Part shown: in pieces, positions 33,080 to 46,500 of the stretch
Layout: each line of letters starts with the position of its first letter
How positions within the stretch are numbered: position 1 is the stretch's first letter
NCBI GenBank assembly: GCA_003254905.1
Contig: QANU01012846.1
Span: 298,013-362,012 of the forward strand
Length of the DNA: 64,000 nucleotides
Reading direction: 5' to 3'
Origin: Nissolia schottii
Taxonomy: Eukaryota; Streptophyta; Magnoliopsida; Fabales; Fabaceae
The notes under the pieces: generated by a model
Told to the model about the DNA's origin: nothing
Seen by the model: only the letters and a program-made list of their open reading frames with translations
Database searches by the model: none
Program-made: the position numbers and the translations under genes

Positions 33080-35683
33080 GTCTTAGAAGATTTCAAGACA
33101 ACTAAATTATGCATAGTAATAAGTGTGTGAACTTCAGTACACCTAAACATTTATTGTTGTCTTCCAATTACATCACAACCTTGTGGACATTTGTTTATTT
33201 AATATGAAAAATCATCTCTAATAAAATTGCTATAAAAAATATAATTAATACCAAAAAATGATGATTCACATATTATAAAAATATGGAGTGATTAAATGAA
33301 AGCATGAAGACAAAATAGCAAAAGACACTTTTGAAAATTTATTTTAATTATTTTAAAATATGTATTTTAAATTAAAAATATAATTTTACAATTAACTACT
33401 TAAGACAATTTTATATTGCAAAGTAAATTAATTGTAATATTAATGATTATGACCTATTCACAATGTTTGCAATTTGATTGTTCCTACGACAAATTTTAGA
33501 GTGTTTTTCTTATAAAATTCATTTTTTATTCTAAATATTATACATAAAAACTCCAAGAAACAATAAGTTATAGCAAAATTATTGACTCCCTACGTTAATT
33601 CCGAATCATTTTGTTTTTCTTCTTCTATACAATGATCAAATCAAAAAAAAAAAATTGCCCTCAAACGGACAAAATTTAGTTATAGCATAAAGAAACAAAC
33701 TAAAGGGCCAAAAAGTTTCAGAACACTTTGATGATTTGTTTTTAGTATCCCAATATGTATGAGTTCTGTTACCTAAGAAATATTATTGTCCTTTTTTTTG
33801 GATTTGTTATACTTTGCTTTCATCTTCTATTTGGATTTTGTTGTTTTAATTTTTATGTGTTAGACTATTAACGTGTTTAATTTTCAGTTTGGGAGAGTTA
33901 AAATTGATTATGGAGTTTTAAAAGTGAAAAAAAAAATCACTTCTAAACTAGCCATAATCAATTCTCGGGATTGCCTATTGATTTTCAAAACATACTCTAA
34001 GCATATATTAATTGATTTATAAAGAACCATAAATTTTTTTTACTAGGTAAAATATTATTCAAAAGTATTCTTTTATAAATTAAATTTTGGAATTGGATCA
34101 TCTCATGTGTAATTTTCACATTACAAAATTGTATATGATCACTTACTATTCATATAAAATGCGGGACTCATACATGAAACAAACAATAAAAAATTAATAA
34201 TAAAAATCATATATAATATTGTCATACAAAATTACATATGAAATGATCTATTCTCTTAATTTTGTTATGACTAAAAATTAATGATAAATACTAACATCAA
34301 CAAATTTGGTGAAACTATTTCACATAATTGAAGAATGAAGTTTACATGCCCTTATAATTTGGTGTCCCAATTAAAAATATGTATCAAAATAGTTAATTTA
34401 ATGATATTTTTTATTTCACACATATGTAAATGATACCAATAAATATATTATACCCATATTTGGTAAAGTATATCGAATTGACAAAATATAACATTTTATT
34501 CCTTCAGCTCGATATATACAAACTTAAAAATAATTTGACAAGCATAGTGATAATTTATTGGTGTGGGTTTGATCTAAACTTATAAAAATGAAAAAAAAAC
34601 ATTTTAAATATTGTAAAACTATTTTTAATTTTATTTATTATTTTATGTGAATTTAATTATTATAAAAGTATTATTTATTATTATTGACGGTAGACATCTT
34701 GAATAAAAAAAAAATCGCTAGTAAGTTTTAAGTTACTTGCTTTTCTATATTTTAAAATTTCGAAATTGCGGTGACTATTTTGTCAGCACAGGTCAAATTA
34801 TTGAGAATAATTAATTTAATTAATTTAACGCACTTTTAATAACTTGAGAATGAGAGACACCATTTTCCTAACTCGGATACAAACTTACCAATGTTATGAT
34901 GAATTTTAAGGTTTACTGATTTTATTACTTGAGCCCACTTTGAATCTCACCGTTCATCACTCTGCCCTCTTTTCATCTGTTTCCATCTCTTCATCACTGT
35001 TCGCGCCGCTACTCGGCGCCGCTCCTGTTTGCGCCTCCCACTGTGGTGATATTCTTATCCTTGTGCAGTCCTTGTGATTTTCCTTTTGCGTAGCTTTTTT
35101 TTTTTGTTTTTTGTTTTTGTTTTTAAACCCACTTCGGTTTTCAAGCTGCTGGAGCTTGATTGCGTGTGTTTTGTGACTGCGTGTTGTGTTCCATGGTGTG
35201 GCTGTGTGCGCGATGAGGAGTATATGGAAAATAAGTGATTGAGGGTTTAGGGTTTCATTTAATTTAGCAAAGAAATGAGTGATTGAGGGTTTATGGTTTC
35301 AATTAGGTGAATGATTTGTAAACATATTGAAGCTTTATATTGATATATGTAGGACTTAATGAGTAATTGAGTATAATAGTTTCTTCTATTTTTTCGGTAA
35401 CATGTTTCTCTATGGATGCTGCGACATTATCTCGTTTAATTTAAAATCCATTTGATTCATAAGTCACTGAAAATTCAGTGTATCTGGGAATTAGCTGATT
35501 GATGAGGTTAACAAGATTGCACATTCTCATTGATATGATGCTTGTAATGAATTGACAAAAGTGAAAGCAAAAAAGAGGTGTCACTGCCGGTGCCTATTCA
35601 ATTTAGAAATGAGTGCCTCCTGTTGATATTTAGATTTACTCTCTCATCATGTGTTTAAATTAGTTTCTGAGAAGTGGGGCGCT
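33080..35683. other. Intergenic; last ~700 bases probably leader/promoter of the TAF9 copy
   Basis: 33080-34900 is AT-rich with nothing recognisable. 34920-35100 is pyrimidine-rich and GC-higher, like a transcribed leader, and precedes the TAF9-like exon. Confidence 0.5.
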
Positions 35684-36872
35684 ATGGCAGATAAAGATGA
35701 GGATTTGGCAATGCCAAGGGATGCGAAGATTGTGTAGTCTCTGTTGAAATCGATGGGCGTGGAAGACTATGAGCCTCGCGTTATACACAAGTTTCTGGAG
35801 TTATGGTATTGCTATGTCGATGATTTGTTGATGGATGCCCAAGTTTATTCAGAGCGCGCGAGAAAGTCTGCAATCGACTATGATGATGTTAAGCTTGCCA
35901 TTCAATCCAAGGTCAATTTCAGCTTCTTGCAACCACCCCCTCGAGAGGTAATTTTTCATATTTCAGCATTTGTTATTTATTATTCTTGTCACTAAGGTTA
36001 GGTTTTGTTTCATGTTCAAAGGCAAAAAGCAAATTAATATGCAATTTTTCCTGATAAACGTATTTCTTTTCTCCAATTCTTTGTCATGCATTGATAGTTT
36101 GAAGTTTGCAAGTACCAAGCTATATACATAGTTTTCATAGCAAATACCAGCAGGTCCAGCACCCATGCTACATAGTTTAAAACAATTAATTTGTCTACCA
36201 AATTAAATTACTATACTTCATTGAGAAAGACGTTGCATGTAAATTATTCTAATTGTCTTTTTTCCTCTCCACTCGGCTCTAGCTTTCTTGGTCCTCACAC
36301 TTTCTGTATTGCATTTTTAACAGCAAGCTTGCAGAAACTAATCATGCGTTAATTTAAATTTGTTATATGTTTGGTAATAATGGCTGAAATTTCCATTTGG
36401 GTGGACAGGATAATCACTTAAAGTTAACAATTATTTAGAAGATAGAAACCTGTTGCTGAGATCGATTTTTTAGTTGGATATATTGAGCTGCTTTACTTGC
36501 TTGAATGTCTCTTTGGTCACTTGATGCCATATGCTCTTTTTTTTTTTTTGTGTGTGTGTTTGAGCAGTGACATGTTTTCCTGAAATAATTGCATTCCGGG
36601 TGCTTCTGGAGTTGTCTCAAAATCGCAACAAGATACCATTGCCAAAGAGTATAGCAGGGCCTGGCATTCCTCTTCCACCTGATCAGGACACACTAATCAG
36701 TCCCAATTACCAGCTCACCATTCCAAACAAAAGGCCAGCCGAACCTATCGACGAAACAGAGGATGAAGAAGCTGGCAATCCCAACCCCTCGCAGGAAGAG
36801 AAGGTGACAGAGATGCAGCAGAATCCAAATCAAAGAGTGTCCTTTCCCCTGCCCAAGCGCCAAAAGGATTAA
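35684..36872 (+). pseudogene. TAF9: TAF9 (TBP-associated factor 9) copy, apparently a pseudogene
   Basis: Exon 1 (35684-35947) encodes MADKDEDLAMPRDAKIV, then [20 protein letters not shown] and the rest of the histone fold, ending [11 protein letters not shown]. Exon 2 (from about 36600) encodes [18 protein letters not shown] and a Pro/Glu-rich tail. In plants TAF9 pairs with TAF6 in TFIID and is shared with SAGA. Two defects are visible. Codon 18 is TAG (35735-35737) where the family has Lys (IVKSLLKSMG). The intron's expected acceptor before GTGCTT reads GG (36598-36599) instead of AG, and the nearest upstream AG (36566-36567) would shift frame by 32 bases. The intron is kept, so this is a duplicated copy, not a retrocopy. 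A start after the stop would lose the first helix residues. A sequencing error could explain one defect but hardly both. Confidence 0.85.
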
Positions 36873-37724
36873 GTCCCCGTTAAAGCCTAAATCCTAAACT
36901 GTTTGCGAATGAGGCGTAACTTTAGTTTACATTATATGTGATTGTTCAGGTGTAATATTAACAAAAGTCTATAAATTTGTACAGTCCAGGTAGGGATTAA
37001 GATTGGAATGGAATGGTCCTGAAACGGCTCACTCATGTTGTAGTGTCACAAATGGTCAAGAATACTTTGTAGGTCTCCTAAGCATTTTTCAAAAAAATAA
37101 AATAAATTAGAGGTAGAGGTTGATAAGGCTCATAGGGCACACATTAAATATGCTCCATGAGCATTCAAATATTTCAACTTGAAACATATTATTTTTTGTC
37201 TTGATATCTGTTAACTACATTGCTTGAAGCAACATACTATTTTTTGTCTTGATATCTGTTAACTACATTGCTTTTATTCCCCCCTTTTTACATATTTGAC
37301 CCTTCTGTACTAAAGATTACAATGACCATAAAAGGGTGGAACTACTAAATCTACTTTTCTCTTGAAATTGGAACTTGACTCGTATGAGCAATAGATCAAA
37401 GTAGCACAGTCTAGAAGGCACGAGGTTCTAATGGTAGTGTCAACAACGGTTGGCCAACATTGTGTGCTATGATGTGTTAAATTTAATGGTTGAGAGCAAG
37501 AAAAATATTTTATTACTTGAGCTTATGAGAATGTGTTTTTCTCATGACTAAGCTCAAGATTGGAGCTAGCATCTAAAATTTTAATTTTATTAAAAGAAAA
37601 TTCTACAAACTAACAATAATTTTTACCACTAAATACTAATTATTTGATATCTTTACACCAGAGGCAATCCCACTTATTAAAGAAAAGGAACATCTATCTC
37701 AGTCCTAGTTATATAGAATTGACG
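36873..37724. other. Downstream of the TAF9 copy; short tandem duplication
   Basis: 37186-37273 holds two near-identical ~46-bp units (tattttttgtcttgatatct core, each ending acattgctt). Otherwise nothing recognised. Confidence 0.55.
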
Positions 37725-37905
37725 AGCATGTAGATCAGGTGGTAAGGTGGTGTTTTAACTTAACCAAAAGTCTTGAGTTCAAGTATTGAGCATGCAATTG
37801 TGTTATATTTTAAAAGTGAGAGCTTTATCGTCTAAGAGGTTCAACCCAACTCAAATAAGATTCCATACTTGGTCTAGACTTAATCTACCTCAATATTTTT
37901 CTTTT
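37725..37905 (+). mobile_element. tRNA-derived SINE, older copy
   Basis: A box region tagatcaggtggtaaggtgg, B box region tcttgagttcaagtattg, then a body (agagctttatcgtctaagag) of the sort seen in legume SINEs. No clear duplication remains. Confidence 0.6.
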
Positions 37906-38189
37906 GTCTCAACCTCACAATGTGTTGGATCCATGGAATTTTACTACGTGAGATTTTTTTTTTAATGTTTTGTTGGGTCAATAGGTGGGCTTGTATTTGG
38001 GTCAGGTTCAAATCGCAACCAAAGCAAGCCGAACCCAAAACGCAGTGTCCTGCCGTGTCCTTTATTCATTTGTTTGCATTTTGGGTAATTGATTAAGCGA
38101 AAAGGTGATTAAAAAAAATTATGCGAACACTGCAATAACACATTTTAACACAGGAAGCAAAACGCAAAATCAATTTCGTTTTGAAAGCC

Positions 38190-41100
38190 ATGGCTGCGAC
38201 CAGAGACGAAGCAGCACCAGGACCACCAGCTGCAGCGGCGGCAACTGGAGGAGGAGAAGGCCAAGCTCGAAATCCTATTCCTAACGATAACGCAAACCCT
38301 AATCGAATTCCAAATCCGAACGTAAACCCTAATTCTCCTCATAGCTCCACCACCAGAGGATCCAGAGGGAAATCGTGCAAGGGATGCGCGTACTACTCAT
38401 CGATTCGCAAAGCCAAATCCAAGAACCCTGCATGCATTGGATTCTCCAAAACGCTCGAGCAAGGTCTTTTTTCTGTCTCTATATGCCACTCTTTATTTCT
38501 TGGTTCGATTTCTTTGCTTTTTGAGCTAAGAAAATTTTGTTATTGCCAATGCGCGATCGTTTTTTGCAGGCTACGCATCATAGTCTTTTATCATTTTTAT
38601 TTTTAGCTATGAATTAATGTCTGTGATGGTCATTTTTGTGGAAAACTGGATTCTGCTTAGTCATATAACATATTCATGTTCTGTGTGGTGATATGGAGTT
38701 GATATATGATGTACGTATATGTTTGAAGGTCTTATGAAGTTATGATGTTGAACTGTCTAGGACTCTGGGTTCTTCGCTGTTGTGAATTTAGTATACTCTT
38801 GAGCCATTCTACAAAGGAAGATTGAAGGAGTAGAATAGCGTTTTGCTTAACAGATTCTAGGGCCTCTCAATAGCTTATTTGATATGATTTTGGCCGTTAC
38901 GGTTGTCGTTCATATATGTTATAAATCATGATTACGTAATACTTTTCCTTGGAATATGATATGAAATAGCATATTTAAGATGACCTTGCTTTCCTTGTTT
39001 TGATTTTTGCCGAATGTAGCGCATCAGCTTTGAATTGAACCTGAGTCTGGTTCATAATTTTCGTTCCCTAGTTGGATTTAAATTGGTTTGTAAATCAAGT
39101 TCTTTTTATGTTTGGATTACATTAAATTTGAATTGATTTCATTTTGATCAATTTTACATTTTTATCCTTTTGAAATGATCCTGAACTTGGAACTGGTTCC
39201 TCTAAAGTGAGCTACTCGTAAATTCATCCTAGCTGTTCAACATTTTAACGATGAAGATAATAAAAGCCTTCAAATTATTTGTTAAGATAAAAAACATACT
39301 GAAAGAAGAAACACCTTTTTGCGCTTATCCTCCACCCGATGTAGATGTCACGAGACACTAGCCTCCCCTTAGTTTTCCCCATTCTCATTGCTGCTGGCGT
39401 TTTCCCGACAATTTCCCCAAACACAAATCTCATTGTTTAATCTAATTCGCTCTCTCTCTCTCTCTCTAGATTGTTCTTGTTGTGTGGAGTGTGAAATTTA
39501 TTTGAGGGTGCCAAAGAGAAGTGTTTGGTTGCAATCTTTGATGTGAGCTCAATTTTTATTTTTAGCTATGAATTAACGACTCATAGCTCAAGCTGCTTTG
39601 TTTTGGTTTTGATTTTCTTATGCGTATAAGCAGTGCCCCCTTATGTTGTGGGAGAAGCTGAGTTGGAAGCATCAAAAGAGGGTCGCAGCCTTACACATTT
39701 TAAATATGCTTGTGTTGGATATTCCGTCTACCTAGACAACAAAGATTCTTCTGCTGACTCACAGGATAAAACAGCAAAATTGCCCTTTTGCGTTGGTCTC
39801 GAGGTTTTATTTCTCAACCTTCTTTTTCTCGTTGTTATATATTTAAATGCAAAAACTAGGTTTATCTAGCTCCAACTGGTTCTTGGGAGTTGGTACATAT
39901 TTTGAGCAATATAGAGTTGTTTATATCATGGAGCTAGTATCAATTTATTACAGGGGCCAAATAATAACTTGGGCCAAATAATAACTTGTGAGGCCATCAA
40001 AGAAAAATATTACAAAAAATGGAGAGTGGGGTAAGGGGAGAAAGGTGGTGCCAAAGTAAGCATTTCAATTGCCTTCCAATGAGACGTTGTCAAAGTTTCT
40101 GACACTATCAATGCATGCTTCAGGTGGTGTTGGCGGAGAAGTCTTCATCTGTTCCTGCTGGCCGTGTTCCTGCACCAGCTCAGAAAACTAAAGGTATTAA
40201 GTTTCTTTGTGTTTCTTTTATTTATGGTTGGTAGGTTATTTCCTTCATATTTAATTTTGATGCATGGTCATGCCAATGTAAAAATTTTTTGGCACAGACA
40301 TTCAATCATGTCCTACTGTATCATTAAAGAAGTGTTTGATTCTTACTGTAATAAACTCAAAAGTCATATATATAGTTAAATATGATTGATTGACATTGTA
40401 AAAAACTTTTCACTGAGAGCGTATCAAAATTAATCTCATTTCCTTCCTTCTGAATTTTCCTTTCTAACTTATAAAAAGAATTACAGTATATTTAAAAGCG
40501 TCAGCATATTGGATAATTCTGTTGGTTCTTGGTGTTGGAGGTTGGTAGTTTGTCTTCCTCTTTGTATGTGATAACCTCTCCTAAAATGTGGAATATGTAA
40601 GGCAAATTCTTCATGCCAAGTCATAGAAGCGGTAGGACATTTTATCTGTTGTGTGTTTATCTAACATTCTCTAGTTGCTTCTTGTTCTCTATTGGGCTAA
40701 ACTTAGATATGCGCATCATCAATTTAGCAAGAAATTCGCAACTGATATTTTAAATTATATTTAAACAAAATAAAAAGAAACTTATTTTACATGAACATTA
40801 ATTAGCGTTGCAACAGTTGAAGAATTTCTCTTAATTAAAGATATTATTTGTTAAATAGCAATTATGCAGTAGAGATTTTCCACAACACTTGCATTTGAGC
40901 AATTTCTTCTGCCTATGCTACCAGTACACTTTTATACACTTGTAATTGATGCAAGTGATAGCATCCTGAAAGTATCACTTGAAACACTTAACAATATCCT
41001 ATTTTCAGCTTTACAGTGTAATTCTTTCTTCTGCACTGTATAATTCTTCGTCTATAGCAGAGAGCTTATTTCTAAGAGTCATTGAGAGAAATTTTTGTAT

Positions 41101-41649
41101 AGATTAGTCTATATAAGGTGTGTACTGTGTAGACTAATTCAGTGAAAAACTAAAATAATATCATTTTACATTACATGCATGAGGATGTGTCAAGTTATCT
41201 GCACAATTATTTTACTCGTCAATGCTCTTACTTATTGTGTTGGAGTTGTTTCTTTTCTTCTTTTTGTTTTTCGTTGCTTCTTTCTTTCTGTCCCTTTTCA
41301 TTTATTGGTTGTCGGTCTTGTTTGCCCAGAACATGAACATGCTACTTATCAACCTCATCTGCATCCTCAAAGATCTAATAAACCTCCAAATCCGGCTGAA
41401 GAATTCCTTAATAGGTAAGCGGTAGTTTTCAGCATGGTTAGCTCTTGTAGTCAGTTTTTGTGCCTTCTAGGAGCGCAATGGTAGCGACACACTCCAAAAT
41501 TGCCAAATCTTAACTCCCAAAGCTTTTAAATGTACAGGTTTCAGAGAAATGCAGGCCTAGTGGCATCTGGCGTTGTCAGAAACTTGAACAGAGTGGGCAA
41601 CTATGTGAAAGATACCGTAGATGACATCCTAAATAGGCGACCAAAGTGA
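38190..41649 (+). CDS. Conserved plant protein of unknown function, five exons
   Basis: Exons 38190-38463, 39634-39803, 40124-40193, 41330-41414 and 41538-41649 splice with GT/AG ends into 711 bases, 236 residues plus stop, with all phases consistent. The N-terminus is Ala/Gly-rich, followed by an Asn-Pro repeat (NRIPNPNVNPN). The conserved core starts at residue ~61: KSCKGCAYYSS (Cys63, Cys66), NPACIGFSKTLEQ, then PYVVGEAELEASKEGRSLTH and YACVGYSVYLDNK. The C-terminus (residues ~200-236) is an amphipathic helix-like RFQRNAGLVASGVVRNLNRV followed by GNYVKDTVDDIL. I recall such proteins as a plant-specific domain-of-unknown-function family (possibly DUF8204); the clustered cysteines may bind metal. 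No signal peptide or membrane segment. Start chosen at the ATG in gccATGgctgcg. Its function is unknown. Confidence 0.85.
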
Positions 41650-43539
41650 AGCTGACAGTTGTAATTTGTGTGTCGAAATGAAATTTCAACACACTGGCCA
41701 TTTTCCTTTCCTGGGGCCAATTTATTATTTTGGATTCAGAGTGTATGTAGCACACACTAGTGTTGTTAATGCATATTTTCTGAAACAGTGGTGTTAAGAA
41801 TAAAGTTGCAACACCATCGTAAATTTTAAAGTGATTCTTTTTCGTTTGTTTGTTTCGTAACTTGTCTGTGGTCCCTAATGTAGACAAAAAAAAAATTTAT
41901 GGGGGGTTTGGTTGTGCCCACTATTTCTTTTATGGAATCGCAGAAGGTACAGATTAGTTGTCAGCAAATGCATTTATGCTACGAGCATTTGGTGGCAGGG
42001 ACATGGAACAGGGAGTAATGAATCTGACATTTGTAAAATTTAAAGATAAATTGTTATTTTTTTTTAAAGTTGAGGGATTAATTACGATATAAATATAAAG
42101 TTTATAATTTAAAAACTAAATATGATATTAATCTTATTTTTGCACTTTATAAAGGAACCTTTACTTTTTTGGAATCTACTGCTATATTAGCTCATCAACT
42201 TTTATTTAATAACTCAGCAGCATTATTTTCTTTTCATTGGCATTTACAAAGCAGCAAATCTCACTCTATCGCGGAAGTATACGCTAGCCGCCCGAATATT
42301 TCCCAATTGGATATTGATGCGATTGTGTGCTGCCATCAAACAAGGGACTAGGTTAGGTGAATCCAGATCAGAATCAATCATCCACTTTGCTGCTCATTGA
42401 AACTAAAGAAAGCGATGCGTAACAACAATCCCCGTCTAAATTGCGCATGGAAAAGAGGGGGTGGAATAAAACACCTACTCAAACCACTCACTTTACTTAG
42501 CAATACTAGAATACTAGAATACTAGATTCCTCCTTAATAATTAACTCAATAGAAACAAAAACAAATTTATAGAACAGATACGTTCAATTTTATTTTTTTT
42601 TGTACTTAAGGGAGACAAAATAGTAATGGACCCAAAAATTTGTTATTAATATAAAACTATTTAATTGTCTTTAATTGATAGAGTATTTGGGAGGAATACT
42701 ATTTGATTGGAGTCTTTATAACTAAGACAGAGAATAAGTTTTTGGCTTACATCTCTCAATTATACACTTATCACAATTTCTATTTATTTCTTTCCTTTCA
42801 AATGAAGATTGTGTTAAGTGTATAATTGAAATGCCTATGTGAATTTATAACCTAAAAACTAAGGTTTCTCAAACAATTTTGTTCCATAATAATGTACACA
42901 CTTTAAGCTTAAAAAACTTTTTGCAAATAACATGTCTCTTTTAACATAAATGAGGTCCCTTTAAAATAAAAAAAAAATGTTACATGTACTGGTAATATTA
43001 TTTATACAACTCAATCATCAAACTGCATGACACTAAATAAAGAAATAAATATTATAAAATAAAAATGTTATCATCAAACATTTTATTTGTTCATTTATGT
43101 ATTTGATTGAATATTTTAAGATTGTACAAATAACACTTTTACATATATATATATATATATTTATTTTATACAGTACGTCATGTTAATTTAATAAAATCTT
43201 TTAAATTGTGAGTTATATTAAAATCTCATTTAACCGTAAATAAATACGTGAGTAGAGGTGATGTTGCCCACAAAGTGAGTTGGAATAACATAAGCTCGTG
43301 ATAAGAGTGAGATTGGACCCCACAAATTTTAAAGGCCCCCACCGCACTTTTCATCCATGTTCACAAGCATTTGTAAGAAACCATCCAAGACTGTTAAGCA
43401 TGTGACCACACTGACACTCCCAACTCTCCCCATAGTTTAACTGTCGGCGATCTCAGCACACTTCCCTCCAAAAATCTCTACCACTACCAATTCACCTTTC
43501 CCAATTTCACTGTCTTCGCTAATCCAAAGCACACACGAA
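41650..43539. other. Intergenic; promoter of the GH9 gene at the right
   Basis: 3' UTR of the previous gene to about 41880, then AT-rich DNA with a (TA)n tract at about 43145. A 60-codon frame near 42169 has no recognisable motif. Confidence 0.5.
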
Positions 43540-46500
43540 ATGAAAATGAAGCCCTCCAATTTCTGCCGCATCGCCCTGTTTCTCGTGTTCTTTACCGATT
43601 CGGAAAGCGGCGGCGCCGGCCATGACTACCAAGACGCATTGTCTAAGGCGATCCTCTTCTTCGAGGGGCAGCGGTCGGGGTACCTGCCGCAGGACCAGAG
43701 GGTGACCTGGCGGGCTAACTCCGGCCTGAGCGACGGTTGGAACTACAACGCAGATCTCGTCGGCGGTTATTACGACGCCGGCGATAACGTGAAGTTCGGG
43801 TTTCCGATGGCGTTCACGACGACAATGCTGGCGTGGAGCGTGCTGGAATTCGGCGGGATGATGCCCGCCGGCGAGCTGAGGAACGCCTTGGTGGCAATCC
43901 GTTGGGCCACCGATTATCTGCTCAAGACTGTCTTTCAGCCCAATCGGATTTTCGTTCAGGTGAAAATTACTACATTAGTATTCTCTTTTTTATTCTACTG
44001 TTACTACTGCCTCCGTCCAATAATATTGGAAAGAGAGTGATTATTATTATAACTGTTAATTTCATAAGAAAACAATAGGGTTGAGCCTGATTAATTATAG
44101 CCTCATTTCGAATACTTAGTTGCCTGTTACTATTGACTCTATGGACTGATGGTATTTGTAGTGGTTGGGTTGGTAAATTGGGTTGGTGGGTAATGGTAGT
44201 ATGGAGAATTTAAGAGAGGGGGTTCAACTAATCCGGATGGGTTGGCGGGAACGTGGTCTCCTTTTGTCGGGTTTTTATCCTCAGGCCCGCACTACATGGT
44301 CACGGGTTACAATCCATATGAAAATTCTTGTGTAGATCTATCTGTATTATCATGTTAGACTCCTAAGCTTGGGTGAACTCATTATTTATAACTCAAAAAG
44401 GATATGTTCATCCATTTATTACATGTTAAAAAAAAACATTATTGATCATTTATTTTAATTTATAATATTTAAAAAATATATAAAAATAAGAAATTAATTA
44501 TTAATAAATGTCTTTATTTTATGTATTAAATATATTTTATGAATATGCAAATATTTTTCTTTTTAAAATATTATGATCTGAATCATAATAACTTAACAAT
44601 TTAGTACCAAATTTTTGCATATGAACATTATCATGCTGTCAAGAGGTTGGGAAACCCAATCCAACTCACCCTTTTAATTTTAATTTATTACCAAGTCCTA
44701 GAGATTTGTGGGAAGTAGGTGGAGCCACCAAGTCAAGGTCTAATGACTTACTAAAGTGTGTTTTATGTGTATGTGTATTAGATATAAAATTGATTGTCTG
44801 AATTGATCAAACACTATAGTTTCTAGAGAAAATCATGTTTAATCCCGGGACCCCTCTAGAGTGGACCAATGGGGCCATTTTCATGTTACTGGTTACACTC
44901 AGTTATGCATTTCTCAAAGTCCGTGAATTCATTAGGCTTAGAAATTGTCCCGGCTGAGACCTTTTCTTTTCATCCTTTTGGATTCTTAGTTTGGAAGGAA
45001 TTATATACGTCATGTACACACTAAGGAGTAACGATGGCAATGTATGCATGTTCCCTTTAGTGAATCGTTTGGTTAAAGATTACTTATCCTTTTGCTTTAT
45101 ATAAAGACTACTAATATAATTGACCAAACATAGGTTGCTAACTTTACTTTCTATATTAATAATTGCATGGGAATCATTTTTTATTAAACAATAATAATAT
45201 GTATAGACATAACATGAGATATAATAATACTTTTGTGAATGTGGATAAATATGCAGATATAATATATATTTTTGTGAAAATGGTTTATATTTTATATACT
45301 GTAGTATGATGTACAATAATGGAAATCTAATTTGCATAGGTGGGTGATCCAAACTCCGATCACGATTGTTGGGAGAGGCCAGAGGACATGGACACAGCCA
45401 GGACGGCGTATGCCATTGACGCACCGAACGCAGCTTCTGATGTTGCCGGTGAAACGGCCGCCGCGTTAGCGGCCTCATCCATGGCATTCTGGTTAACGGA
45501 CCCGGGTTATGCCGAGACATTGCTAAGAAATGCTATTAGTGCCTTCCAGTTTGCGGATAACTACAGGGGTGCTTATAGTGACAATGCTAATGTTAAGTAC
45601 AGCGCCTGCCCATATTATTGCGATTTTGATGGCTATCAGGTAAATTAAATTAAATTAATTGATTATGAATATTCAATAATTGACGAATTGCTTTTTCTTG
45701 GATGTGCCAGAGACTAATAGGCGTGGTTTAAACATTTTAAATAAAGGAGACAATGAAAACGATATAGACAATGATGCTTCCAAATGATAAAAAAATTAGA
45801 ACAAATAGAAGTGTACTCATCGTGAGACTAAATTAAATTACCCTGCAAATTTGCTACCACTCATGATTCACAATGTGAAATAATTAACATATCCTATTAT
45901 TTTGTGCTGTACAATGTAATTTTTTACCATGAAACATTTGCTATGTGGATATGATATTGTAATTTCTGTGGTTAGATTTTGACAAGTCAATTATTGTGAT
46001 TTTTAATAAACATAGGACGAGTTGTTATGGGGAGCAGCATGGCTAAGGAGGGCCACGAAGGACGATAATTACCTCAACTACCTTCAAACCAATGAAAAAA
46101 CGCTTGGTGCTGATGACAACATCAATGAATTTGGTTGGGACAACAAACATGCTGGCCTCAACGTTCTAGTCACCAAGGTAAGCCTCATATTCATTACTCC
46201 TCTACTCATTCACACACCCTTAACATCACTCAATTTCTTGATAAAAAATGTATATACATCTTTCATTTTTCAGGAAAATCTTAGAAAAAATACATTTTAG
46301 TCCCAAAAATATAAACTCATAACATATTAATTTTTTTTTTTCATTTTAAAGGTCTTTTACATTAAAAATTTAAAACGGTTTCAAGACTAATTTGTATTTT
46401 TTTTTTGAAGGAATCTATTAAGAGATTAAGGTTTGTTTGATTTATATTTTAATTTTTATGTTTTCAATCAATTACCTAACTTTCAAAAGAGTAATATGAT

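Noticed and set aside
42169-42351. 60-residue frame downstream of the unknown-function gene
   Set aside because: No motif and no conserved context.
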